From an uncultured Bacteroidales bacterium (GTDB lineage: Bacteria > Bacteroidota > Bacteroidia > Bacteroidales > P3), in NCBI GenBank assembly GCA_900318275.1, contig ONJY01000002.1, positions 47,745 through 111,744 on the forward strand: 64,000 nt of DNA, in the 5' to 3' direction. Shown in pieces: positions 52,284 through 60,473 of the stretch. Position numbers and translations under genes: made by a program. The notes below the pieces were generated by a model. That model was given only the letters and a program-made list of their open reading frames with translations, had not been told where the DNA came from and did not search any database. Position 1 is the first letter of the stretch, and each line of letters begins with the position of its first letter.

Positions 52284-53122
52284 GCGAAGGTATACTTCTC
52301 TTTCGGTGCCAAACGGTGGACATACTGGCGCGTGGCTATGTCACCGGTGAAGCCTTTGGTGTCGCAAATGCCACACCAAGGCTCGAGGCACACGAACGGA
52401 CAGTCTTCTTTGTGTGGTGCCCAGATGCCATAAGCTTCAGCTTGCGGACAACTGACAGCGACAACATCGTGGCCTTCCTTGTCGCAAAGCACAGCCATAG
52501 CCACCTGGCCGCCCTCGAACATCAGCGCGTCGTTGGCGAAGGTGTTGGCCCCTATCGGCATCTCAGCTGGAATACGTCGCGGTTCCGACAAAGACACACG
52601 GTTGCCCTCCTCAAGGGCTGAGACGATGACGGGCGACACAGGATTTCCCTCATGGTCGTAATAGCGTATAAATCCATGCATAGCGCCCTCAGCTTTGTAA
52701 TCGGGCAACATAAAGCCGGGATGGGCACCTATCTGGAAGTAAGCATCGCGGCAGTCGTTGTTATCTACCGTCCACGTTACCACCACAGCGTTGTCCTGCA
52801 GCCGATAGCAGACCTCCAACCCCAGTTGATAAGGGTAGCTTTCGCTGAGAGCACCCGTCAGCATTCGCAGCTGTCCGTCACCAATAACCTCAAACTCGCT
52901 ATCTCTCGCATACCCATGCTGCTTCATGGGGTAGGCCTTCCCGTCAACATGGAGTTCGTTGTTATTCGGCTTCCCAACGGCTGGGAAGAGTATCGGCGCA
53001 TGGCGGTTCCAATAGGCAGCATCACCGTTCCACAGGTACTCGTGCCCCCCTTTCGTAAGGCTCACCAGCTCGGCGCCATGCTCGTTCACCTCTATGATGA
53101 TTATGTCGTTACTTAGCTTCAT
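52259..53122 (-). CDS. Aldose 1-epimerase-family protein
   Basis: 287 residues, galactose-mutarotase-like beta-sandwich. Start at the ATG at 53122 (MKLSNDIIIIEVNEHGAELVSL); the longer frame reads into the cupin gene. Family blocks: HGAELVSLTKGGHEYLWNGDAAYWNRHAPILFPAVG, MKQHGYARDSEFEV (catalytic His region), FQIGAHPGFMLPDY (second His), and FVCLEPWCGICD (catalytic Glu). It belongs to the branch acting on unidentified sugars rather than classic GalM. It overlaps the cupin gene by 4 bp. Confidence 0.9.
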   Translation of the reverse strand: MKLSNDIIIIEVNEHGAELVSLTKGGHEYLWNGDAAYWNRHAPILFPAVGKPNNNELHVDGKAYPMKQHGYARDSEFEVIGDGQLRMLTGALSESYPYQLGLEVCYRLQDNAVVVTWTVDNNDCRDAYFQIGAHPGFMLPDYKAEGAMHGFIRYYDHEGNPVSPVIVSALEEGNRVSLSEPRRIPAEMPIGANTFANDALMFEGGQVAMAVLCDKEGHDVVAVSCPQAEAYGIWAPHKEDCPFVCLEPWCGICDTKGFTGDIATRQYVHRLAPKEKYTFAYTIEVYR

Positions 53123-53460
53123 ATGGCTTTCAGTTCTGGTACTATGGCGAAGAATATCAAAGGTTCGCTGGCGCTGGCGTTGATGAGCGCATGCGAGTGT
53201 CCTAAAGGACAGTAGTGGCATTGTCCAGCCGACAGGCGTTCCTCGCCGTCGTCGTATAGGCAACGTGCCTCACCGCTGAGGATGAATATTATCTCGCTGT
53301 TGGTCTCATGCTTGTGGTAGCCGATTGAGCAACCCACGTCGAGCCTACCTCGCATAATCTTGTTCTGTCCGTCGTTGAAGGTGCGGAACATCGTGTCGCC
53401 TTCGCCGCCCTTGAACTGCGGGTTGGCGACCTCTTCTATCTTGTTAAAGTCTATTACCAT
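53119..53460 (-). CDS. Cupin-domain protein
   Basis: 113 residues, single beta-barrel cupin. Metal-binding motif 1 is GYHKHETNSEIIFILSGEARC (HxH and E), and motif 2 is LGHSHALIN. The middle carries DGEERLSAGQCHYCP. Such small cupins are often sugar-phosphate or regulator-like proteins; no substrate can be named. It overlaps the mutarotase by 4 bp and the upstream Nudix gene by 7 bp. Confidence 0.88.
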   Translation of the reverse strand: MVIDFNKIEEVANPQFKGGEGDTMFRTFNDGQNKIMRGRLDVGCSIGYHKHETNSEIIFILSGEARCLYDDGEERLSAGQCHYCPLGHSHALINASASEPLIFFAIVPELKAI

Positions 53461-53846
53461 AAGTCATCTTTTTTCATTTGTTCTATCAGTTGCAGGTCCG
53501 CCGGCAGCCACCGCACGCTGTCGAGCTCTTCTCTGGCGAGCCAGCGGGCGGCCTCATGCTCGTTGAGATGGAGGGCTTCCGTCAGCAGGGAGCAAAGGTA
53601 GCAATGCATGGTGAGGTGAAAAGCTGGATAGTCGTACTCTACGGTAACGAGCAACTCATCCACGCTTATCTCTGCCGACAGTTCCTCGCGTATCTCACGC
53701 TTCAGCGCCACCTCCGGCGTTTCACCGGCTTCCATCTTGCCGCCCGGAAACTCCCACCAATCCTTCCACTCGCCGTATCCACGCTGCGTGGCGAAGATCC
53801 TGTCACCCTTGCGGATTATGGCCGCTACAACCTCTATCTGTTTCAT
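53454..53846 (-). CDS. MutT-like Nudix hydrolase
   Basis: 130 residues. The Nudix box is complete: GGKMEAGETPEVALKREIREELSAEI (GX5EX7REUXEEXGU). The N-terminus VVAAIIRKGDRIFATQRGYGEWKDWWEFPGG and the C-terminus EHEAARWLAREELDSVRWLPAD fit the (deoxy)nucleoside triphosphate pyrophosphohydrolase group that cleans oxidised or modified nucleotides. It overlaps the upstream lipoprotein gene by 4 bp. Confidence 0.92.
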   Translation of the reverse strand: MKQIEVVAAIIRKGDRIFATQRGYGEWKDWWEFPGGKMEAGETPEVALKREIREELSAEISVDELLVTVEYDYPAFHLTMHCYLCSLLTEALHLNEHEAARWLAREELDSVRWLPADLQLIEQMKKDDLW

Positions 53847-54760
53847 ATTTCTACTGCCGGCCAGCCATAATCCTGATAGTAGCGGACGTTGAGGTTGTTG
53901 CGCTTGACGTACTCCTGCAACTGCTCCTTGCGGACGGCCTCGCGCACCTGCTCGCTGGCGTGCACGTTCTCATAGATGTCGTAATAGCTGCCGAAGATAC
54001 GCTTGGCGCTGGCCACGTTGCCGGCACCGTCCACCGCCTGCTCGAAGCCGGTCACCTTGTATTTGCCGTCCTCTTTGCTCATGGTTATCGCGCCTGCGTG
54101 GTTGCCGCCGGAGACGCACTTCAACGTGTCGCCAGCCACATTGTACCACATCACCCAGAAGTCGCCCATAAAGAGCCCGTCCTCCTCGTGTATCATCATC
54201 AACGTCGGGATGCAGAGCTCGCCTTTCAGGTACTGCTCGCCGATCTCGCTCACCAGGTAGTCGCTTATGGCCGCTCTTACGGCCTGTTCCTCGCGGTTGA
54301 TGGCTATGTGGCGTATGCAGTCGGCCTTGTGTCCGTCAAAGTCTGCAATCAGCCATTTGCCGCCCACCTTCTCCATCGCCAGCCGATGCTCCTCAACATC
54401 GCTACTGGGGTCGAAGGAGCCGTCCTCCCATTTCTGCCGCACGCTGATGGTGGCCGTAGCGTGACTCTTGTCGGTTTGTTCCACGCCGACAACGTCGAAG
54501 TCGGCTATCGTGCCCCCGTTGCCGGTGACGAAGTAGTAGAGCCACTCGTGATCCATAGCCTCAAACTCCGGCAGGTGGTTGAACATCGTGTCGAGCACGT
54601 TGTAGAAGTCCTCGGTCATGTAGGGGCGCGACTCCTCCCGCAGCTCGTGGTCGGGGATATACTTGCACAGCTCCGCAGCTCTTTCCTTCAGCTGCTCTTC
54701 TTGGTTTCCGCAAGCCGTCAGCAGCAGGGCGGCCGTCAGCAATAGCACAGTTCTTTTCAT
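53843..54760 (-). CDS. Lipoprotein of unknown function
   Basis: 305 residues: lipobox TACG after MKRTVLLLTAALLL. Two similar halves can be seen, each with a TxDFYNVLDTMF/ISDYLVSEIGEQYL-like helix followed by beta strands ending in GKWLIADFDGH or KYKVTGFEQ. This two-fold DUF3828-like or NTF2-like arrangement suggests a duplicated binding domain. No catalytic residues are evident. It stands at the head of the cupin/mutarotase cluster, 12 bp after the TSCPD gene. Confidence 0.72.
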   Translation of the reverse strand: MKRTVLLLTAALLLTACGNQEEQLKERAAELCKYIPDHELREESRPYMTEDFYNVLDTMFNHLPEFEAMDHEWLYYFVTGNGGTIADFDVVGVEQTDKSHATATISVRQKWEDGSFDPSSDVEEHRLAMEKVGGKWLIADFDGHKADCIRHIAINREEQAVRAAISDYLVSEIGEQYLKGELCIPTLMMIHEEDGLFMGDFWVMWYNVAGDTLKCVSGGNHAGAITMSKEDGKYKVTGFEQAVDGAGNVASAKRIFGSYYDIYENVHASEQVREAVRKEQLQEYVKRNNLNVRYYQDYGWPAVEI

Positions 54761-54772
54761 GATGGGTATAAT

Positions 54773-55030
54773 TTAGTGTTTGTTCTTCAATTGTTCCAAT
54801 GCCCGGCAGAGCTGGTCGGGACACGACGTGGGCTTGCCTCCGCAACTGATGCCGTCGAGCTTGGCTATCACGTCGTCTATCTTCTGACCCTTCACAAGTC
54901 GGCAGATGCCCTGCAGGTTGCCGTCGCAGCCGCCGAGGAACGCCACATTCTGTATGACGTCGTTGTCGTCAGCCGTCACGTCTATCAGCACCGAGCAGGT
55001 GCCTTGTGTCTGATACTGTATGTGTTTCAT
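54773..55030 (-). CDS. TSCPD-domain protein (TIGR03905-like)
   Basis: 85 residues with the cysteine pattern QGTCSVLIDV...GGCDGNLQGICRLVKGQ...LDGISCGGKPTSCPDQLCRAL. The TSCPD block is also found at the C-terminus of some ribonucleotide reductases; stand-alone copies have no assigned function. The conserved cysteines suggest metal binding. Between it and the ThrE-like gene upstream lies a 14-bp-period repeat, from which the ATG emerges. Confidence 0.87.
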   Translation of the reverse strand: MKHIQYQTQGTCSVLIDVTADDNDVIQNVAFLGGCDGNLQGICRLVKGQKIDDVIAKLDGISCGGKPTSCPDQLCRALEQLKNKH

Positions 55031-55032
55031 TA

Positions 55033-55078
55033 TTCAATTTATGGTTATTAATCTACATTCACTAATCCCCATTCACCT
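55033..55078. repeat. 14-bp (2 x 7) repeat at the ThrE/TSCPD junction
   Basis: On the minus strand GTGAATGGGGATTA is followed by GTGAATGTAGATTA, then more degenerate units. The ThrE stop TAG is formed across the first junction, and the array runs to within 3 bases of the TSCPD start. Confidence 0.8.
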
Positions 55079-56300
55079 TCCTCCTCTTCACCCTACCCGC
55101 TATGGCGCCCATCAGTATGATGCCACCGGCAATGGCTATGGTTACCTTGAGGGCGGTGAAGCCGGTGGTGGCCGCCAGGCGCAGCTGGTCGCTGACCAGG
55201 TAGTAGGCCGTCCAGAAGATGCCGCCGCCGGGCACGAGCGGTATGATGCCGCAGATGAGGAACACCGTCGTCGGACATTTCCGCACCACAGCCAGCACGC
55301 TGCTCACCGCAGCCACCGTCAGGGCGCCCAGGAAGGCGGCACCCACCACATGCTGCGGCGCCGCCGTTGCTGTCAGCAGATACACCGCCCACCCCAGCAT
55401 ACCCACGATGCCGCAGTCGACATAGTATTTGCGCGGTGCGCCGAAGAGCGCCGAAAAGCCCACGGTGCCTATGAATGCCGCCGGCAGCTGTATGTACCAC
55501 GCCGACGCCACAGGGTCGATGGCCGGCGTGCTAAGCTGCATCAATCCGCCGGCAAACAGGCCCTCCACGATGAACGCCAGCACCACCCCGATGGCGATGC
55601 AGAGGAACGCCAGGAAGGCGTCCATCAAGCGCGTGGCGCCAGCTATATAGTCTTCGTTGGCCAAGTCGCGCATGCCGTTGGTGAAGGGCACGCCGGGCAC
55701 CAAGGCGATGATGGTGCCTATAATCATGTTGGGCAGGTGCTCGCCGAAGCCCAGCGTCACCGCCAGCACACAGAGTAGGCCGCCCACGAGGCCACCCAGC
55801 AGGTTGCCGAAGATGCGGCTCAGGTGCGCCCCAACGAAGGTCATGAAGGCTCCCAGCAGCAAGCCGCAGGCGAAGGTGGCCGCAGCGTCCACAAGGCTTC
55901 CGCCGAAGAGGATGCTGAACGAGGCAACGCCCAAGGCGATGCCCATGACGACCTCCCACCAAGGCTTTCCTTTGCCTGTACGTATTGCCTGCAGGCGCGA
56001 CGCCAGCTCGTCGAGGGGCACCCGTCCGGCGCTCACATCGCGGCTCAGCTGGTTCACCTCCACCACACGGCTCAGCTGCGTGCCGCGTATGGGTATAAAC
56101 TCGGCGCGGGCATATTGCTGCCCGGTGGTGATGATGCCGTTGCTGAGCACGAAGAAGTTCTCGTCGCTCACCCCATAGGCCGTCGCTATGTGCTCCATCG
56201 TCTGCTCCACACGGCTTATCTCCGCACCGTTCTCGAGTAGCACATGTCCCGCCTCGGTAGCCAGCCGCAGGGCTTTCTCTTGTTCTGTCGTTTCTGTCAT
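55062..56300 (-). CDS. ThrE-like threonine/serine exporter, fused form
   Basis: 412 residues. The N-terminal soluble DUF1212 half (ATEAGHVLLENGAEISRVEQTMEHIATAYG, FVLSNGIITT) leads into about five membrane helices. A second ThrE-type block of about five helices follows (AFIGTVGFSALFGAPRKYYVDCGIVGMLGWAVYLL, FLICGIIPLVPGGGIFWTAYYLV). In many bacteria these are two proteins; here they form one chain. Start set at 56300; the second ATG of MM (56303) is an equal choice. The stop codon is inside a repeat. Confidence 0.9.
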   Translation of the reverse strand: MTETTEQEKALRLATEAGHVLLENGAEISRVEQTMEHIATAYGVSDENFFVLSNGIITTGQQYARAEFIPIRGTQLSRVVEVNQLSRDVSAGRVPLDELASRLQAIRTGKGKPWWEVVMGIALGVASFSILFGGSLVDAAATFACGLLLGAFMTFVGAHLSRIFGNLLGGLVGGLLCVLAVTLGFGEHLPNMIIGTIIALVPGVPFTNGMRDLANEDYIAGATRLMDAFLAFLCIAIGVVLAFIVEGLFAGGLMQLSTPAIDPVASAWYIQLPAAFIGTVGFSALFGAPRKYYVDCGIVGMLGWAVYLLTATAAPQHVVGAAFLGALTVAAVSSVLAVVRKCPTTVFLICGIIPLVPGGGIFWTAYYLVSDQLRLAATTGFTALKVTIAIAGGIILMGAIAGRVKRRKVNGD

Positions 56301-56316
56301 CATTCTGTCTTTTGCA

Positions 56317-56799
56317 TTACTTTTCAGCAAAGCGCTTCAACGCCGTCTCGTCCAACCGCTGCACCGTCCACTCGTCCATCGGTATGGCGCCTATACTGCG
56401 GTACACCTTCAAGGCCGGCTGGTTCCAGTCGAGGCATATCCACTCCATGCGACCGCAGTTGCGCTCCACAGCCAGCTGCGCCAGGTGCTTCAGCAGGGCT
56501 TTTCCATAGCCACGACCACGTTTCTCAGGCACTATGAAGAGGTCTTCGAGGTAGAGCCCTTTGCGCCCCACAAAGGTGGAGAAGTTGTGGAAGAACAGGG
56601 CGAAGCCTATCACCACACCATCTTCTTCGGCGAAGAGCACTTCTGCGGAGTGCTCCACAAAGAGCGAGTGATGCAGCGTTGCCTCGTCGGCCACCACTTC
56701 GTCGGCACATTTCTCGTACGCCGCCAGTTTCTTGATGAATTCCAGCACAAAGCCCGCCTCACCGGCCCTCGCCGGACGTATATTGAATTTATTTTCCAT
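56317..56799 (-). CDS. GNAT-family N-acetyltransferase
   Basis: 160 residues from MENKFNIRPARAGEAGFVLEFIKKLAAYEK. The acetyl-CoA loop is LYLEDLFIVPEKRGRGYGKALLKHL (RGxGxG/A motif), followed by WICLDWNQPALKVYRSIGA and the C-terminal strand. This composition is close to diamine/spermidine acetyltransferase-type GNATs (ENKFxIRPA, YLEDLF), but the substrate is not certain. The start overlaps the upstream small gene by 11 bp. Confidence 0.9.
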   Translation of the reverse strand: MENKFNIRPARAGEAGFVLEFIKKLAAYEKCADEVVADEATLHHSLFVEHSAEVLFAEEDGVVIGFALFFHNFSTFVGRKGLYLEDLFIVPEKRGRGYGKALLKHLAQLAVERNCGRMEWICLDWNQPALKVYRSIGAIPMDEWTVQRLDETALKRFAEK

Positions 56800-57034
56800 A
56801 ATCATTAAGCAATTCACATAAACGGTCTTCGCGAATGACTTTCGGCACCGCCTTGCCGGCCAGCACCAGCACCTTCTTCCCGTTACGGTAGATATGCAGC
56901 TGCCGCGAGCGCACCACAGCCGTCAGCTCCGGGTCATCCTGCATCGCCAGCCATAAATGGTGGTATTCGCCATTCTCGTCGAACAGTTTCCGCTGCAGAT
57001 GCGAGCACATATTGGTTGTATCTATGTCAATCAT
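56789..57034 (-). CDS. Small hypothetical protein
   Basis: 81 residues: MIDIDTTNMCSHLQRKLFDENGEYHHLWLAMQDDPELTAVVRSRQLHIYRNGKKVLVLAGKAVP. No signal or membrane segment; the pattern resembles a helical N-terminal half and a strand-rich middle (LHIYRNGKKVLVL). I do not recognise a family. It overlaps the GNAT start, which supports it being translated. Its ATG follows directly on the degenerate heptad array that truncates the YdeI-like gene. Confidence 0.65.
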   Translation of the reverse strand: MIDIDTTNMCSHLQRKLFDENGEYHHLWLAMQDDPELTAVVRSRQLHIYRNGKKVLVLAGKAVPKVIREDRLCELLNDYGK

Positions 57035-57066
57035 ACCTCAATATTCAACTTTCGTATTTCACAATT
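57033..57066. repeat. Degenerate heptad array at the end of the YdeI-like gene
   Basis: On the minus strand ATTGTGA, AATACGA, AAGTTGA, ATATTGA, GGTATGA stand on a 7-bp period with GA conserved at the end of each unit. The first unit contains the YdeI stop, the last the ATG of the downstream gene. Confidence 0.72.
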
Positions 57067-57394
57067 GGCAACGCATTCTTCCTGCCTCCGTCATCAAACC
57101 CCGCTGCTCCAGTTCCCTGCACCGCTCCCGGTTTCGCTCCGTCCAGTGGCTATTCTTCCTTCGCGGAGAGAGACGCTGTGCCAGCCGTCCGTCGGGCAGC
57201 CGCTTGCAGGTGGAATCTATCCATCCGAAGCAGAGGGCCTCCTCAACGACCTCCACATACGGCAACGCATCGGCCATCGGTAGTTTGCCCCTATATGTAG
57301 CCACCCATACCTCGCGCTCCTTCTGGTGATGCCTCATCAGCCATCGCCGCAACGCCTTGCGGTCATCCGTCTCCAAGAGGGTAGTTATCTCCAT
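57059..57394 (-). pseudogene. YdeI/OmpD-associated family protein, C-terminally truncated
   Basis: 111 residues match the N-terminal half of YdeI-like proteins (RRWLMRHHQKEREVWVATYRG, EALCFGWIDSTCKRL, AQRLSPRRKNSHWTERNRERCRELEQRGLMTEAG). Family members usually continue for another about 70-80 residues; here the frame ends RMRCQL and TGA, exactly where a heptad array begins. It may be a decayed gene or a shortened but working domain. It starts one base before the EFR1 gene's stop. Confidence 0.7.
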
Positions 57395-58231
57395 CTATAT
57401 GCTGTGTGTCGTTTCTGCTACATAGAACTCCGGCCGCTTCGGGACAGCGAAGGTGCGCTCAATCATGGCTACGTGGGAGAGATACTCGGAGTCGGTGAAG
57501 GCGATGGCGCTGGCAGGACAGCTACGGCGGCAGGCTTGGCATTTGATGCAGACGCCGTCGAAGGTCGGCATACCGTCTTCCGCTCCGATGCTCCCCATAG
57601 GGCACACCTCCATACACTCGCCGCAGCGCGTGCACAAGGCGCTGTTGCACGAGGGCTTGGCCTTGAGGAATCCCGCGGGGGCATTGTTGGTCTTCAGGGG
57701 GGTATAGTATCTCTCGGGATGCGCTTCGCCGGGAACCGATACAGTTAATAGTTTAGAATCATGAGTTAAGAGTTTCTCTGCAACTTGAGTGGCGAAACGG
57801 TCGAGGGCTGCGAGGTCCTCACCGTTAGGGCGTCCGGCACCAAGGGTGTCGCTGAAAGCGTGGCGCGTCACCATAGCGGCGGCGCCGACGGGCTTCATAC
57901 CGCCCTCCTCCATCAAGCCCACCAGCTCGGCCAGCGCGTTGTCGTAGGCGCGGTTGCCGAAGGTGACGAGCGCAACAGCCGGATTGCCGTCGGCACGTAA
58001 GGCTCGCCGCACATAGTCGAGCGTCTTGTTGGGTATGCGCCCAGCATAGACGGGCGTCGCCCACACGACTACATCTCCCGCCTCCAACTGCGGCAGCTCC
58101 TCGCGCTCACGCGGCAAGGTGTATGAATGGTATTCCACCTCCGCACCCAGCAGCGCACCCAGCCGGTCGCCCAAGTGCTGCGCCACCTGCAACGTGCCTC
58201 CCGTAGGACTGAAATAGTAGACCTTGAGCAT
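57395..58231 (-). CDS. EFR1-family flavodoxin/ferredoxin fusion
   Basis: 278 residues: an N-terminal flavodoxin-like domain (YYFSPTGGTLQVAQ FMN loop, WATPVYAGRIPNKTLDYV, VTFGNRAYDNALAEL) and a C-terminal 2[4Fe-4S] ferredoxin (CTRCGECMEVCPMGSI and CIKCQACRRSCPASAI). It shuttles electrons between flavin and ferredoxin partners in anaerobes; the partner is unknown. Residues LLTHDSKLLTV linking the two domains come from a heptad array like that in rsgA. Start is ATG at 58231. Confidence 0.93.
   Translation of the reverse strand: MLKVYYFSPTGGTLQVAQHLGDRLGALLGAEVEYHSYTLPREREELPQLEAGDVVVWATPVYAGRIPNKTLDYVRRALRADGNPAVALVTFGNRAYDNALAELVGLMEEGGMKPVGAAAMVTRHAFSDTLGAGRPNGEDLAALDRFATQVAEKLLTHDSKLLTVSVPGEAHPERYYTPLKTNNAPAGFLKAKPSCNSALCTRCGECMEVCPMGSIGAEDGMPTFDGVCIKCQACRRSCPASAIAFTDSEYLSHVAMIERTFAVPKRPEFYVAETTHSI
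57741..57778. repeat. Heptanucleotide array inside the EFR1 gene
   Basis: On the coding strand AACTCTT, AACTCAT, GATTCTA, AACTATT, AACTGTA stand in tandem, in frame and stop-free. They encode KLLTHDSKLLTV in the flavodoxin-ferredoxin linker, nearly the same phrase as in RsgA. Confidence 0.82.
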
Positions 58232-58248
58232 ACCTGATTCTCCTCAAC

Positions 58249-58728
58249 TTAAAACCTGCGTGTACGACGACAATAATCTTTGTATTCGTCGCCGAAATCG
58301 CGTTGCAGACGACGTTCCTCGCTGACAACTTGCACCAGCATAATGGCGAAGAAAGCCACCCACACCAGCGCTGCCTGCCAAGTCCAAAGCCACACCACGC
58401 ATCCGGCCAAGAAGGTTAGCGTGCCGGTGAGCATAGGGTTGCGGTTGATGCGGTAGGGGCCTTCGGTCATCAGGTGTTGCGTGCGTGGTGCCACCTCGTG
58501 GCCGAAGGCATCCATAGGGTTGCCCTTGCCGCGACGTTTCATATAGACGATTGTCCAGATGCTCAGCGACAATCCGCCAATCATCAGCACTCCCGTTATC
58601 GTGGCCCTCAAGGCGCCGATATACACTATGGGCGGCATGCCCGACGCCAGCCACATCACCGTAGGCAGCAGCATCACGAAAAGCACCGCACCGAGCAGAT
58701 ATCCAAGTATTTCTTTCAACAGTTTCAT
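58249..58728 (-). CDS. Isoprenylcysteine methyltransferase-like membrane protein
   Basis: 159 residues with about four to five membrane helices. The ICMT/phospholipid-methyltransferase motif is TEGPYRINRNPMLTGTLTFLAG followed by SEERRLQRDFGDEYKDYCRRTRRF, which binds SAM near the membrane. Start set at the ATG at 58728 (MKLLKEILGYLLG). The methyl acceptor is unknown in bacteria. It lies 17 bp upstream of the EFR1 gene. Confidence 0.86.
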   Translation of the reverse strand: MKLLKEILGYLLGAVLFVMLLPTVMWLASGMPPIVYIGALRATITGVLMIGGLSLSIWTIVYMKRRGKGNPMDAFGHEVAPRTQHLMTEGPYRINRNPMLTGTLTFLAGCVVWLWTWQAALVWVAFFAIMLVQVVSEERRLQRDFGDEYKDYCRRTRRF

Positions 58729-58747
58729 ACTTCCGGTATTTTTGCCA

Positions 58748-59362
58748 TTACCTTCTCCAGGCACCTATCACCTCGCCGATGTAGACGGTGTGGATGCCCG
58801 CCTCGAAGCCGTCGTACCACTCCTTGGGCGTCGCGTTGCGGAAGTCCTGCGCCGTCTGGTGCCAGGCGGTCATCGTCTCGCACTCGATGACCGTCTTCGC
58901 CTCCTCGTAGTAAGGCGTACCGTGCTCGGTGTAAGCCACATGCAGGCCCAGCGCCGCAGCCTTGTCGCCGTCGCGACCGCTGTTCTTGCCCATATACTTC
59001 CACACCTCGGGGTCGTCGAACTCCATGATGGTGAAGCGCGGATGGCGCTCCATGAACTCGTAAGTGTAGCGCGCCGGCGCCACATACACCGTCACCGCCG
59101 CACGCTCGTGCCCAAGGTAGTTGCCGATGCCGCCCCAGCCGATGGTCATCGCGTTGCTCTCCGTGCTGTCGCCGCAGCAGAGCACAAGGTTCTTGGTGAA
59201 GAACGTGAAGCCGTTGTCGGCAAAGTCGCTCCTCACGTCAAAAGCTTTCAGTTCGCTGTTCATAGCCGTTTCCTGTTGATTGTCCTGTTTCTGGTTGTCG
59301 CCGCAGCCGGCCATCAAGGCCACCGTAGCCGCAACAAGCAGAGTGAATACCGTCTTTCTCAT
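58748..59362 (-). CDS. Lipidated flavin reductase-like protein
   Basis: 204 residues. Signal peptide MRKTVFTLLVAATVALMAGC with lipobox, a Gln/Asn linker (DNQKQDNQQETAMNSE), then a flavin-reductase-like split barrel (TESNAMTIGWGGIGNYLGHERAAVTVYVAPARYTYEFMERHPRFTIMEF) and a C-terminal HTVYIGEVIGAW. Members of this family are usually cytoplasmic; this one is exported and anchored. Start at 59362 is chosen for the signal peptide; the longer frame is compositional. Confidence 0.87.
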   Translation of the reverse strand: MRKTVFTLLVAATVALMAGCGDNQKQDNQQETAMNSELKAFDVRSDFADNGFTFFTKNLVLCCGDSTESNAMTIGWGGIGNYLGHERAAVTVYVAPARYTYEFMERHPRFTIMEFDDPEVWKYMGKNSGRDGDKAAALGLHVAYTEHGTPYYEEAKTVIECETMTAWHQTAQDFRNATPKEWYDGFEAGIHTVYIGEVIGAWRR

Positions 59363-59400
59363 AGTTCCGTACTTTTTGTAAACCAACATCTTGCCGCCAC

Positions 59401-60129
59401 CTATCGCACCTCCTTCGTCAACCCGCCATAGCTCTCGGCGGCAGCCTCGAAAGCCTCCTCGGTAGTGAACTGCTGGTAGTAGGTGCAACGCGTGACCACC
59501 CGCTGGCTGCTGCAACGCGAGTCGCGGATATGCACCAGCGCCCAGCCGCACATCTCGTCGGCGAAATCGTCGCCCACCAGCGCCAGCCGTCCGTCGACGA
59601 CCCTGAAGTCATCCACGCCCAAGTCGGCGGCGCTGACGCGCACCATCGGCCGCGAACCCTCGACAACCTGGCGCAACGTGTAGAGCCGCAGCGTGTCGTC
59701 GCGATGCACGTCGGCCGTCGTCAGCGAGGTGACGAGAGCCGTTGCGCCCTCCACCTCAGCAAGTTGCTGCTCCACTACAGGCAGCACACCGTCGCTCACC
59801 GGCATGCCCGGCAGCAGCAGCACAGCCTTCGCCGTACGGCCGCTCACCGGCGTGAACACCACCGGCGTGCGACGCATCAGCGTGCGGAACCGCGCATACG
59901 CCGTAGGCGTCTTCTCAAACAGCGGTTCGCCCGCCCACTTCAGCACCCGCCACAGGCGGCAGCCGTGAGCCAGCTGCTGGCGCGCCACAAACTGGCCGCG
60001 CGTGCGACGCTTCGGCTGCTCGCTGTGCGCCGTCCGCGCAACCATCTGTCCTCCACGGAGGTAGAACGTCACTCCGCTCTTCTTCAAGCTGCCGTTCACA
60101 AGCAGCCCCGTTGGTTTTGTCTTTGCCAT
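59401..60129 (-). CDS. Hypothetical protein, conserved in Bacteroidales
   Basis: 242 residues: MAKTKPTGLLVNGSLKKSGVTFYLRGGQMVARTAHSEQPKRRTRGQFVARQQ. I recall proteins with this opening in Bacteroidales but no assigned function. The first 60 residues are basic, which might bind nucleic acid; the rest alternates short strands and helices (VVFTPVSGRTAKAVLLLPGMPVSDGVLPVVEQQLAEVEGA). No signal peptide or catalytic motif. It reads away from the repeat-rich spacer at 60130-60555. Confidence 0.68.
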   Translation of the reverse strand: MAKTKPTGLLVNGSLKKSGVTFYLRGGQMVARTAHSEQPKRRTRGQFVARQQLAHGCRLWRVLKWAGEPLFEKTPTAYARFRTLMRRTPVVFTPVSGRTAKAVLLLPGMPVSDGVLPVVEQQLAEVEGATALVTSLTTADVHRDDTLRLYTLRQVVEGSRPMVRVSAADLGVDDFRVVDGRLALVGDDFADEMCGWALVHIRDSRCSSQRVVTRCTYYQQFTTEEAFEAAAESYGGLTKEVR

Positions 60130-60268
60130 AATTCGTTTCTCCTATGTTGTTTATTCATTTCCCATCAATCCATCACCCTCCCGTAACACTCACATGACGC
60201 ACCCATTACCCTACCATAACCCACTCATCACGCACCCATAACCCACTCTACCCCACCTCTTCCACCGT

Positions 60269-60362
60269 TATTTCAACGATACTTCAACGATACATCAACG
60301 ATACTTTAACGATAACTATCGTTGAAATATTGTAGAACTATCGTTAAAATATCGTTAAAAGG
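60269..60362. repeat. Inverted 11-mer array upstream of the ORF6N gene
   Basis: Four forward units of the type ACTTCAACGAT (60271-60313) face four reverse units of the type ATCGTTGAAAT/ATCGTTAAAAT (60318-60361), all on an 11-bp period. The centre AACGATA-AC-TATCGTT is a perfect 7-bp inverted repeat. The flanking 60160-60260 is C/A-rich and also weakly repetitive (ACCCA/ATAACCC phrases). The whole 60130-60555 spacer holds no gene. Confidence 0.85.
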
Positions 60363-60473
60363 TCATACCGCCCGCTCTTTCACCGCCTTGCACACCCTAA
60401 CCGGTCACCATGCAAAGGCCCGCCACAGGCGTTAAATTGCAAAAATATTTTTCTGCAAATGATTTTATTTTTG

